A stretch of 64,000 nucleotides of DNA. Source: Gracilimonas sp965227785. Its GTDB lineage: Bacteria > Bacteroidota > Rhodothermia > Balneolales > Balneolaceae. Shown here one piece after another: positions 34,917-43,413 of the stretch (position 1 is its first letter; each line of letters starts with the position of its first letter). The translations under genes and the position numbers were made by a program. The stretch covers positions 2,976,001-3,040,000 of the forward strand of contig NZ_OZ245785.1 in assembly GCF_965227785.1 (NCBI RefSeq), given 5' to 3'. Below the pieces are notes generated by a model. That model did no database searches and had not been told where the DNA came from. It saw only the letters and a list, made by a program, of their open reading frames with translations.

Positions 34917-37001
34917 TTATTCAGGTATAGAATGACTTTCAACGGTCAATTCTGCAGCAACCTGATCATCCACATAGGTGACAACAGAGTAAGCATACAT
35001 TACGCCACCGGCCTCCTGCCAGTCAGAGTACACGCTTTTTGCTTCCTGTCGCTGTCCGGTTTGAGGGTTCATTTCCGTATATCTGCTCATGTACGGAAGA
35101 CCTGTTTCCTGATCGAGCAGGTAGGTAACCTTAACCTGATCATTAGTCATTCTTACCACGGCATAATCTTCCCCGTCCACGGTTTCATCGCCAAGGTATT
35201 CAGCCTGTATATCTTCGTGGTTAATGGCTATGGAGAGATAATTACGCTTCATCTCATTCAGCATGGGCTTAGCCATTTGTGGAGGCATCTGACGCTGCTG
35301 CCCGGCCATTTGCATGCTTCCGCTTCCATCTTTGAAGCTCATAGTCATTTGACCCTGAGGGGTGGTCAGGTTTCTTTCGGTGGAATAATCCACATAGTTG
35401 GTAATGGAAGAATTTTGAATATCCATATCACCCATAGGTGTTTTTTGGGTAATTACCGATTTCTCTTCAATCGAAATCACATCGCTGCCCGGTTCAATCA
35501 GGGCATTAGCCATCTTATCGAGCCATTCTTTGCCTTTAGTGGCATCACCGTCAACCACAGGTTCATCTGAACCCGGCTCCGGAATAGAAATGTCAACTTC
35601 ATTCACATTACCGAGTTGCTGCAGTTGATCTCCGATTTCATCTTTGTTGCCAACTACCATAATTTGCAGGTAATCTGGATTTAAGTATTCCTTGGCAACC
35701 CGCTGAACATCCTCAATGGTTGTATTCTTCACGCCCTCGATATATTGATCGAAAGCATCGCCGGGTAGGCCCCGATAATCGTAAGACATCTGCTGGCTAA
35801 GCACTTCCTCATAGCTGTCGTACTCAAAAACCGATGAATTCAGGATTTGGTCTTTGGTATCTTGTAATTCTTTTTTGGTGATGGGCTCGTTCTGAAGACG
35901 ACGGATTTGCTCGATTACTGCTTCTATGGCTTCAGCTGTTGTGGAACTCTTGGTTGAAACACCGGCATAGAAGAATCCGGGGTAGAAGGAGTTCATACTG
36001 TATTGACCGAAGGCAGAATAGGCGAGCCCCATTTCAGTTCGGATTACCTGCATCAACCGGCCGGAAAAGCCCCCACTCAACACGCGGTTCATCACCTGTA
36101 TTTGAGAGTAATCAGGGTTATCGCGCATACCACCAAGGTGCCCCATCAGGATGAAGCTTTGGTTAACATCCGATTTATGAGCAAAATTGATAGTGCTCTG
36201 CGGCTCATAGTCAACTTCAGGGAAATCGAGGGAAGTTTCTTGTCCGGAGGGAATATTGCTGAATGCTTCTTCCAGCTTTTCCTTCATTTCGGAAGCATCA
36301 AAATCTCCTACAATCCCAACCATCATGTTTTCAGAAACAAAATGATCTTTATGGAAATTAACGATGTCTTCCCTGGTGATGTTGTCAATGGTTTCGTACT
36401 CAGTGGTACGTGCATAAACCGATTCCGGTCCATAAATCAGCTTCTGAAATTCGCGAACACCCACGCTTTGGGAATTATCATTTCGGCGCGAAATACTGCT
36501 TTTGGTTTGTGTTTTAGCCAGCTCAATCTTGTCGTCCGGAAAAGCCGGGTCGGTAAGCAAGTCGATGAATATGGGAAGTAATTCATCAAAATCTTCTGCC
36601 AGCACATTCATCCAGGCACTACCGGATGTAAACCCGATACCTGTTTCCATACTTGCTGCTTTGTTCTCAAGCAATACGTTCAGGGAATCGGCCGGGATAG
36701 ACTGGGTTCCTCCGGAACGGATAACGTTTCCGGTGATAGAAGCCAGCCCTTCTTTTTCAGCAGGCACCAAAACGCCTCCGGTTTTAATGTTTACCCGAAG
36801 CTCGATAAGAGGGAGCTCGGTGTCTTCCAGCAAATAATAGGTAATCCCATTATCGGCTGTGTAGGTTTCTACCTCAGGAACCTGAAAGCTGTTCAGTTCC
36901 GGGTATTTGATCTCATCGTACTTCTTTTGTGCAAACAATGCAGAGCTTGTTAGGGCTAAGGTGAGGTACAAAAGGCTTAATTTTTTCATGGTTGATATCA
37001 T
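34917..37001 (-). CDS. M16 family peptidase-like subunit without HxxEH motif
   Basis: Insulinase/processing-peptidase fold, exported (leader MISTMKKLSLLYLTLALTSS ending ALFAQ). The region where the zinc motif should be reads TGNVIRSGGTQSIPADSLN, with no HxxEH, so this chain is catalytically inactive by itself. Its conserved second M16 domain (YAGVSTKSS, LQNEPITKKELQDTKDQIL) fits the non-catalytic partner of a heterodimer. An extra C-terminal domain follows from about residue 490. ATG 37001 is used; the frame is open further upstream but that part overlaps the partner gene and lacks a leader. Starts 31 bases after it. Confidence 0.88.
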   Translation of the reverse strand: MISTMKKLSLLYLTLALTSSALFAQKKYDEIKYPELNSFQVPEVETYTADNGITYYLLEDTELPLIELRVNIKTGGVLVPAEKEGLASITGNVIRSGGTQSIPADSLNVLLENKAASMETGIGFTSGSAWMNVLAEDFDELLPIFIDLLTDPAFPDDKIELAKTQTKSSISRRNDNSQSVGVREFQKLIYGPESVYARTTEYETIDNITREDIVNFHKDHFVSENMMVGIVGDFDASEMKEKLEEAFSNIPSGQETSLDFPEVDYEPQSTINFAHKSDVNQSFILMGHLGGMRDNPDYSQIQVMNRVLSGGFSGRLMQVIRTEMGLAYSAFGQYSMNSFYPGFFYAGVSTKSSTTAEAIEAVIEQIRRLQNEPITKKELQDTKDQILNSSVFEYDSYEEVLSQQMSYDYRGLPGDAFDQYIEGVKNTTIEDVQRVAKEYLNPDYLQIMVVGNKDEIGDQLQQLGNVNEVDISIPEPGSDEPVVDGDATKGKEWLDKMANALIEPGSDVISIEEKSVITQKTPMGDMDIQNSSITNYVDYSTERNLTTPQGQMTMSFKDGSGSMQMAGQQRQMPPQMAKPMLNEMKRNYLSIAINHEDIQAEYLGDETVDGEDYAVVRMTNDQVKVTYLLDQETGLPYMSRYTEMNPQTGQRQEAKSVYSDWQEAGGVMYAYSVVTYVDDQVAAELTVESHSIPE

Positions 37002-37032
37002 TTTATCAGCACCTGTTCTTTTAAAAATTCTG

Positions 37033-38556
37033 TTATTGATTCGCATCTGCAACCTCCCCGGCCGGAGCATTCACAATGGAACCCACCGTTCGGTTTTCTT
37101 TCACTAAGTATTTTTTGGCCACGCGCTGAATGTCTTCAACAGTTACTGCTTCAAGGTCTTCGAGGTTAGTGAATACCTTTCTCCAGTCACCTTGCAGAGA
37201 TTGAGCTTGCCCAAGACGTACAGCAAGTCCTGAGTTGGAATCAAGTCCCCGAATTAACCCGGCGCGCGCATTGGTGCGAACACGGTCAAGCTCCTCTTGG
37301 GTAACTTCACCGTTTTTGATTTTTTCCAACTCCTCGTAGATAGCAGTTTCCAGAGTGTCGGTATCGTAGCCACGGTTAGGCACGGCCAGCAGGGCAAACA
37401 TGCTCTCATATTTGGTTCCAGGAACCCCGTTCAGGTTTTGGAAACCAAGAGCTACCTGCTCTTTTTCAACAAGACGTTTGTATAACTTGGAAGTCCTTCC
37501 ACCCACCAAAATATTGCTGAGCAGATTCAAGGCGTTGTAATCAGGATGCTGATCGTTCACCGTGTGATACCCCAGTAGTAAGAATGGCTGGGATTGCTGC
37601 TCGATAGAGAACCTTTTTTCTGCAATTTGCTCTGGTTCTTCGGTATAAATCGGAGGAGGGGTAGGACCTTTCTTCAATCGACCAAAATAGGTGTTAGCCA
37701 GTTTTCGCACTTCACCCGGGTCTACATCTCCGGCAATGGCAATGGTGATGTTGTTAGGCACATAATACGTTTCATAAAACTCACGGGCATCTTCCATGGT
37801 AGTTGCCGTGATATCAGAGTGCCAGCCAATGTTTGGAGTACCGTACGGGTGCGCTTTATAAGCCGTAGTCAGAAACGCCTCATAGAGCTTCCCAACCGGA
37901 CTTGATTCATAACTTGAACGACGTTCCTCACGAACCACTTCTTTTTCTTTATAGAACTCACGGAATACCGGATTCAGAAACCGGTCAGATTCCAGGCTGA
38001 ACCATAGTTCAATCCGATTCTCCGGAAGACTGTAGAAATAGTTGGTGCGATCAGCACTGGTAGTAGCGTTCATGCCCGTACCACCGTTGCGGTTTACAAT
38101 CTCCGAGAACTCATTATTGACTACATACTGACCGGCTTCGTCCTGAAGGGCTTCGAATTCACTCCAAAGCTCATTCATTTTTGAAGAATCAGGACTGATG
38201 GAGTGTTTTTCTTGCAGCCACTTTTGATAGGTGGCATCTAGCTTCTGAAGTACTTTCTTTTCTTTCTTCCAGTTGCTGGTACCTACATCATGGGTTCCCT
38301 TAAAAGCCATATGCTCAAAGACGTGAGCAAGTCCGGAATTCCCAAGCGGGTTGTTTGCACCCCCTACATTTACATAGGTAGCAAAACTGACTACCGGTGC
38401 AACCGGTCGTTCGATTACAACAAATGTAAGTCCGTTGTCGAGGGTGAACTCGGTTACTTTCTCTTCGAACTCCTCAAGGTACTGCGCCTGTACTCCCGAA
38501 AACGTAAAGGCGAGTAACAGCATAGAGGTTACTAATATTTTCTCTGTTATTTTCAT
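37033..38556 (-). CDS. M16 family zinc metallopeptidase, catalytic subunit
   Basis: Exported zinc peptidase with leader MKITEKILVTSMLLLAFTFS ending VQAQ. The inverted zinc motif H78-VFE-H82 is in GLAHVFEHMAFKGT, with the downstream glutamate-bearing helix expected near residue 160. 507 residues, two M16 domains. It pairs with the inactive subunit encoded next; such pairs resemble mitochondrial processing peptidase beta/alpha. Degrades exported peptides, exact substrates unknown. Confidence 0.92.
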   Translation of the reverse strand: MKITEKILVTSMLLLAFTFSGVQAQYLEEFEEKVTEFTLDNGLTFVVIERPVAPVVSFATYVNVGGANNPLGNSGLAHVFEHMAFKGTHDVGTSNWKKEKKVLQKLDATYQKWLQEKHSISPDSSKMNELWSEFEALQDEAGQYVVNNEFSEIVNRNGGTGMNATTSADRTNYFYSLPENRIELWFSLESDRFLNPVFREFYKEKEVVREERRSSYESSPVGKLYEAFLTTAYKAHPYGTPNIGWHSDITATTMEDAREFYETYYVPNNITIAIAGDVDPGEVRKLANTYFGRLKKGPTPPPIYTEEPEQIAEKRFSIEQQSQPFLLLGYHTVNDQHPDYNALNLLSNILVGGRTSKLYKRLVEKEQVALGFQNLNGVPGTKYESMFALLAVPNRGYDTDTLETAIYEELEKIKNGEVTQEELDRVRTNARAGLIRGLDSNSGLAVRLGQAQSLQGDWRKVFTNLEDLEAVTVEDIQRVAKKYLVKENRTVGSIVNAPAGEVADANQ

Positions 38557-38613
38557 TAGATCAATACAATTAGTGAATAGTGATTAGATACTCAGAAAAT
38601 GATGTTTTCATTA

Positions 38614-39399
38614 CTATTTAGCAAACGAAGGAGAGAATTCCTTCAGGGGTAGGCCATCTTTATAAGATCCGCTTTCATCTTCGTTTCTGTACAGCTCCAT
38701 CACATACGAAACATGAGCCGGATTGTAGTATCGTTTTTGGAAGTAAACCTTCTTATCTCCGGTGGTTCGCGAACACCGATCTATTTCCAGTACAGCACTT
38801 CCGGGCTCCATATTCAAATGATCGGCAATGGTTTCATCCGCATTTTTTGCCGTGATTCTGTAACTACCACCCTGAATCAGAATGTCGTACTTGTCTTCAA
38901 ACACATCATAGATAGTTTGTGTGGTGAGGTCTTCGTCAAATAACAACTGACCATATCCAGGGGGAAGCCAGGTAATGTCGAAAGCAACCGGTTTCCCATT
39001 CGCCAGTCGGACTCTTTTTATTCGAATGAGCTTCATATCGGGGCGCAGCTGCAGAATCTCATTTACCTCAGGGATAGGATCTACTCGGTCGAGTGAAATA
39101 AGTCGGGAACTGCTTTCCAATCCGGCTTGTCTCATGTCTTCAGAAAAATCGGTGAGACGAACCAGCGAGTTTTTTAATTTTCGATCGTTAACAAAAGCCC
39201 CTACTCCTTGTTTGCGGTAAATAAGACCCTCATTTTGCAGTGTTGCCAGGGCATGGCGAACCGTAACCCGGCTCACTTTAAAGTAATCACATAGTCGGTT
39301 CTCTGATGGGAGCTGATCCCCCGGCTCATATTCGGTTCCGGTAATCTCATCGCGAAGTTTTGCGGCTACTTTTTCGTGTTTTGAATTATAGTCAGTCAT
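38614..39399 (-). CDS. GntR/HutC family transcriptional regulator
   Basis: N-terminal winged helix at about residues 8-70 (LPSENRLCDYFKVSRVTVRHALATL) and a UTRA ligand-binding domain at about 95-245 (RIKRVRLANGKPVAFDITWLP). It is divergent from the sulfur operon, with a near-perfect 22-bp dyad in the shared intergenic region, so control of itself and that operon is likely. Usual UTRA ligands are small metabolites or sugar phosphates; the ligand here is unknown. Confidence 0.9.
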   Translation of the reverse strand: MTDYNSKHEKVAAKLRDEITGTEYEPGDQLPSENRLCDYFKVSRVTVRHALATLQNEGLIYRKQGVGAFVNDRKLKNSLVRLTDFSEDMRQAGLESSSRLISLDRVDPIPEVNEILQLRPDMKLIRIKRVRLANGKPVAFDITWLPPGYGQLLFDEDLTTQTIYDVFEDKYDILIQGGSYRITAKNADETIADHLNMEPGSAVLEIDRCSRTTGDKKVYFQKRYYNPAHVSYVMELYRNEDESGSYKDGLPLKEFSPSFAK

Positions 39400-39435
39400 A
39401 ATGAATTCATGAGTTGCAAAGATGTGATAAGGTAC

Positions 39436-39457
39436 TTGTTATAACATGTTGTAACAA
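39436..39457. promoter_or_regulatory. Probable GntR operator dyad
   Basis: TTGTTATAACA followed directly by TGTTGTAACAA; the half-sites are inverted repeats with 10 of 11 positions matching. 37 bases upstream of the gntR start and 61 bases upstream of the yeeE-like start, suitable for control of both. Confidence 0.7.
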
Positions 39458-39517
39458 ATTAATTCAGCTTCTTATCATTCTCACGAATCAAAAAGACATT
39501 CATCAAACAAGATCAAA

Positions 39518-40081
39518 ATGACAGAACTATTCACTCAGCCCATTCCCTGGTATGTAGCCGGTCCGTTAATTGGGCTGATGCTTCCACTGCTTTGGATAAT
39601 TGGAAACAAAACGTTTGGCATATCATCCAGTTTCAGACACGCCTGTGCTTCGATGGTGCCTTCAAAAGTGGAATACTTTAATTACGACTGGATAAAGGAT
39701 GGCGCCTGGAATTTGAAACTCGTAACCGGAGTGGTAATCGGTGGTGTGATAGCCGGTTTAACCAACTCTCAGGATTACACAGTACAGATTTCAGAAGCAA
39801 CCAAATCAGAATTAACCGCTTTGGGAATAAATAATTTTACAGGCTTGATTCCCCTCGAAATTTTCAATTGGTCAAATATTGTAAGTCCGGCCGGTTTTGT
39901 ATTGATGATACTGGGCGGCTTTCTGGTTGGATTTGGGGCACGATATGCGGGCGGATGTACATCAGGCCATGCCATTACAGGATTGGCAACCCTTCAAAAA
40001 GCATCCCTGATTGCGGTAATTGGGTTCTTTATCGGCGGGTTGATAACAACCTATGCCATTTTACCACTCATTTTAAACTAA
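39518..40081 (+). CDS. YeeE/YedE family sulfur-compound transporter, first half
   Basis: Membrane protein, about five hydrophobic segments, with the family motif ARYAGGCTSGHAITG containing the conserved Cys. YeeE of this family takes up thiosulfate. In many bacteria the transporter is split into two short proteins, as here. First gene of a four-gene forward operon behind the GntR dyad. Confidence 0.88.
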   Translation: MTELFTQPIPWYVAGPLIGLMLPLLWIIGNKTFGISSSFRHACASMVPSKVEYFNYDWIKDGAWNLKLVTGVVIGGVIAGLTNSQDYTVQISEATKSELTALGINNFTGLIPLEIFNWSNIVSPAGFVLMILGGFLVGFGARYAGGCTSGHAITGLATLQKASLIAVIGFFIGGLITTYAILPLILN

Positions 40082-40091
40082 GCAGGATATC

Positions 40092-40499
40092 ATGAGATTT
40101 ATTCTATCAGGTATTGTATTTGGATTTATTCTGGTGAAATCAGAAGTGGTTTCCTGGTTCAGAATTCAGGAAATGTTTCGCTTCGATTCCATCCACATGT
40201 ACGGCATTATCGGTCTCGCAGTCGTGGTTGGAATGATTGCCACCATGTTAATTAAAAAGTGGAACGTGAAAGATGTGAACGGCAATCCGGTTTCGATCAA
40301 AGAAAAAGATAATTCAAGAACAAAGAACTATATCATAGGCGGAACCATATTCGGCCTGGGATGGGGACTTACAGGTGCTTGTCCGGGACCTATGTATGCG
40401 CTAATCGGGAGTGGATATTTAATATTTCTGATCCCAACCTTAAGTGCTATCTTTGGCGCATTAGCATATGGATATCTGAAACCAAATCTGCCTCATTAA
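40092..40499 (+). CDS. YeeE/YedE family transporter, second half (DUF6691-type)
   Basis: 135-residue membrane protein with the paired motif GLGWGLTGACPGPMYALIGSG, whose Cys corresponds to the second conserved Cys of YeeE. 10 bases after the first half. Together they would form one transporter for thiosulfate or a similar anion. Confidence 0.85.
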   Translation: MRFILSGIVFGFILVKSEVVSWFRIQEMFRFDSIHMYGIIGLAVVVGMIATMLIKKWNVKDVNGNPVSIKEKDNSRTKNYIIGGTIFGLGWGLTGACPGPMYALIGSGYLIFLIPTLSAIFGALAYGYLKPNLPH

Positions 40500-40514
40500 C
40501 TAATACTAAGCTTT

Positions 40515-41945
40515 ATGTTTTTTCAGCAAATATTTGAAGAGAAATTAGCACAATATGCCTACCTGATCGGTTGTCAGCGTTCCGGTGAAGCCATTATTAT
40601 TGACCCCATGCGGGATGTAGACCGATATAAAGAGCTGGCCAGGAAGAACAACCTGAAGCTGGTGGCTGCAGCAGAAACCCATATCCACGCCGACTACCTG
40701 TCAGGCTTGCGTGAGCTGGCCGAACAAGGCCTTAAAGTGTATGCTTCAGACGAAGGTGATGAGGATTGGAAATACGAGTGGCTTATTGACAGCGACTACG
40801 ACCACAAACTTCTGAAAGATGGCGATGAGTTTTCAATCGGTAACATCAAATTTACTACGGTTTATAGTCCCGGGCACACACCTGAGCATGTGAGTTACCT
40901 GGTTACTGATGGAGCGGCCACGGATGAACCGATGGGGATCCTTTCCGGTGATTTTGTTTTTGTGGGAGATGTAGGGCGGCCGGATTTACTTGAATCCGCT
41001 GCCGGACAAAAAGGGGCGATGAAGAATTCAGCCAAAATACTGTATCAATCACTGCAGCGATTTAAAGAAATGCCGGAATACCTTCAGCTTTGGCCGGGAC
41101 ATGGAGCCGGTAGCGCCTGTGGAAAAGCACTGGGAGCTGTCCCGGAATCAACAGTTGGATATGAACAGCGTTTTAACGGTTCCATCCGTGCGGCGATCAG
41201 CGAACAGGAGTTTGTGGATTACATTTTAGACGGCCAGCCGGAACCACCACTCTATTTTTCACGCATGAAGCGCGATAACAAAAAAGGCCCAAAAGTTCTG
41301 GGAGAAATGCCGCACCCGGAACACATCTCTATCGAGAAGATGATTGGTGATGTGCGGTTGAGTAACGCGGTTATTGTGGACACCCGAAACCGCACGGAGT
41401 TCATGAACAAGCATATTCAGGGAGCACTGCTTTCACCCATGAATAAGCAATTCAACACCATTGTTGGTTCCTATGTGAAGGAAGATGAAGACATTTATCT
41501 AATTATCGATCAGGATAAAGTAGAAGATGCGGTAAAAGATCTGGTCCGCGTTGGTCTGGATAACGTGAAAGGGTATGCAACTCCGGATCAACTGGAAGAA
41601 TTTTCTAAAAAAGGCGGTGAGCTTTTTATAACTGAAACCATTGACTTCGAAAAGGCAGAAGAGTATCTGGCAAAAGGAGAGGCCAATATTCTGGATGTTC
41701 GTAAGAAATCCGAGTTTGATGCAGGCCATCATCCTGAAGCTAAGAACATCGCCCACACAAGGCTTCTTGACAGACTTGAGGAAGTTCCTAACAACAAACC
41801 CGTGATGGTTCACTGTAAGTCGGGAGCACGGGCATCGGCAGCATCTGCCATGCTGGAACGCGCCGATTTTGCAGTGAAATACATCGATGACATGGTAGAG
41901 CCGTGGTTGGAAAAGAATAATTGGACAACCGCAGAGGCTAACTAA
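40515..41945 (+). CDS. Persulfide dioxygenase-like MBL hydrolase fused to rhodanese domains
   Basis: Residues 1-240 are an ETHE1-like metallo-beta-lactamase fold with H56-x-H58-A-D60-Y61; Tyr replaces the His of the second metal site, as expected for a mononuclear iron persulfide dioxygenase. Later ligands are in YSPGHTPEH and SGDFVFVGDVGRPDL. A first rhodanese-like domain (about 270-360) has no active-site Cys that I can see; a second (about 375-476) has Cys434 in VHCKSGARA. Likely oxidises low-molecular-weight persulfides to sulfite, which the next gene could export. The closest known design is CstB. Stop and next start overlap (TAATG). Confidence 0.9.
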   Translation: MFFQQIFEEKLAQYAYLIGCQRSGEAIIIDPMRDVDRYKELARKNNLKLVAAAETHIHADYLSGLRELAEQGLKVYASDEGDEDWKYEWLIDSDYDHKLLKDGDEFSIGNIKFTTVYSPGHTPEHVSYLVTDGAATDEPMGILSGDFVFVGDVGRPDLLESAAGQKGAMKNSAKILYQSLQRFKEMPEYLQLWPGHGAGSACGKALGAVPESTVGYEQRFNGSIRAAISEQEFVDYILDGQPEPPLYFSRMKRDNKKGPKVLGEMPHPEHISIEKMIGDVRLSNAVIVDTRNRTEFMNKHIQGALLSPMNKQFNTIVGSYVKEDEDIYLIIDQDKVEDAVKDLVRVGLDNVKGYATPDQLEEFSKKGGELFITETIDFEKAEEYLAKGEANILDVRKKSEFDAGHHPEAKNIAHTRLLDRLEEVPNNKPVMVHCKSGARASAASAMLERADFAVKYIDDMVEPWLEKNNWTTAEAN

Positions 41946-42697
41946 TGTGGTTAGCCTGGTGCGGAGCTTTACTCATTGGGATTTCACTTGGGCTGCTTGG
42001 TTCAGGCGGATCTATCCTCACGGTACCAGTACTTATTTACCTGGTTGGTGAACCGGAAAAACTGGCCATTGGTGAATCGTTAGGTATTGTGGCGGGGATA
42101 AGTTTAGCCGGGTCTATTCCATACGTTCTTAAAAAAGAAGTGCATTGGATTAGCCTGATCTTTTTTGGAATCCCGGGCATGATCGGGACCTATGGCGGAG
42201 CATCACTCTCTCAGTTTGTTTCCGGCAATACCCAACTCATAATATTTGCCGGTGTGATGATCATAGCTGCATATATGATGATCAGCGAAAAGGCCAAAGA
42301 TCCTGCCAAAAAGCCGCCTGTAATTCCCAAATGGATATTGGTTATTGAGGGTCTGGCAGTCGGGGTGTTAACCGGGCTTGTAGGTGTAGGTGGTGGATTC
42401 TTGATTATACCGGCGTTGGTACTTATTGGTGGTCTATCGATGCGGGTAGCCGTTGGAACCAGCCTGCTGATTATTACTTTAAAGAGCTTTTTGGGCTTTT
42501 ACAAATACATGGACGTGCTGAGGCTGGAAGGCCTGGAGATGAACTGGCAACTGATCGGAGTGTTTACCCTGATTGGAATAGCCGGTAGTTTTGTAGGGAA
42601 TAAAATCAGCCAGAAAGTTCCGCAAAAACAACTTAAAACCGGCTTTGGTTATTTTTTGATGGTGATGGGGGCTTACATCATATATTCAAATTTTTAA
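41945..42697 (+). CDS. TauE/SafE family sulfite or organosulfonate exporter
   Basis: About eight membrane segments with the two-repeat pattern (GISLGLLGSGGSILTVPVLIY and VLTGLVGVGGGFLIIPALVL). The start overlaps the preceding stop by one base. Downstream of a sulfite-forming enzyme, sulfite export is the natural inference. Confidence 0.9.
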   Translation: MWLAWCGALLIGISLGLLGSGGSILTVPVLIYLVGEPEKLAIGESLGIVAGISLAGSIPYVLKKEVHWISLIFFGIPGMIGTYGGASLSQFVSGNTQLIIFAGVMIIAAYMMISEKAKDPAKKPPVIPKWILVIEGLAVGVLTGLVGVGGGFLIIPALVLIGGLSMRVAVGTSLLIITLKSFLGFYKYMDVLRLEGLEMNWQLIGVFTLIGIAGSFVGNKISQKVPQKQLKTGFGYFLMVMGAYIIYSNF

Positions 42698-42733
42698 AAA
42701 GCTAAGCTGGCTAAAGCTACTCATGAAGTTAGT

Positions 42734-43303
42734 CTAACTCAGCTCCTTGTGTCGAAAACAGTCGGTGGTATGATCCATCACCAGTCCACAAGCCTGCATG
42801 TGGGCGTACATAATGGTGCTGCCGGTGAACTTGAATCCGCGCTTTTTCAGGTCTTTAGCCAGGGCATCCGACTCTTTGGTGGTAGCCGGAACTTCCTTCA
42901 TGCTTTTCCAGTGATTAATAATCGGTTCACCCCCAACAAAACCCCAGATGTAGTTATCAAAACTACCGAATTCTTCCTGAATTTCGAGAAAGTGTTGAGC
43001 GTTGGTTACGGCAGACCTTACCTTTAGCTTGTTACGGATGATACCTTCAAACTGGAGCATTTCCTGTATCTTGTCTTCATCGTAGCGGGCAACTTTCTCC
43101 GGCTTGAAATCTGCAAATGCCTGCCGGTATCCATCCCGTCTTTTTAGGATGGTAGACCAGCTTAAGCCAGCTTGCGCACCCTCAAGAATCAGGAATTCAA
43201 AATGAGTTTTGTCATCATGAACCGGAACGCCCCATTCCTTGTCATGATAGGTGATGTATTCTTCGAATTGATCTTCAGCCCAGCCACAGCGTTTTACACT
43301 CAT
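42734..43303 (-). CDS. tag: DNA-3-methyladenine glycosylase I
   Basis: Removes 3-methyladenine from DNA. N-terminal KRCGW with zinc ligand Cys6 and His20, substrate-pocket Glu41 in LILEGAQAGLSW, and C-terminal ligands in MYAHMQACGLVMDH. 189 residues, normal. Convergent with tauE, divergent from ppc. Confidence 0.95.
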   Translation of the reverse strand: MSVKRCGWAEDQFEEYITYHDKEWGVPVHDDKTHFEFLILEGAQAGLSWSTILKRRDGYRQAFADFKPEKVARYDEDKIQEMLQFEGIIRNKLKVRSAVTNAQHFLEIQEEFGSFDNYIWGFVGGEPIINHWKSMKEVPATTKESDALAKDLKKRGFKFTGSTIMYAHMQACGLVMDHTTDCFRHKELS

Positions 43304-43413
43304 TGTATGTATGTTTAGTGTTACGTTAAGTTTTAAGAAATTAAAAAAGAGTTTATTTATTTCTACCTTAACTATTTAATCACTCACACACTCATTTCAA
43401 ACTTTTATTATTC

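Noticed and set aside
36003..36581. 192-residue open frame opposite the M16 gene
   Set aside because: Lies wholly inside a well-supported gene on the other strand and has low-complexity coding character.
39451..39458. GTAACAAA next to gntR as an ECF-type promoter box
   Set aside because: It is part of the 22-bp dyad and no TACTCTTGT-like box lies 12 bases downstream.
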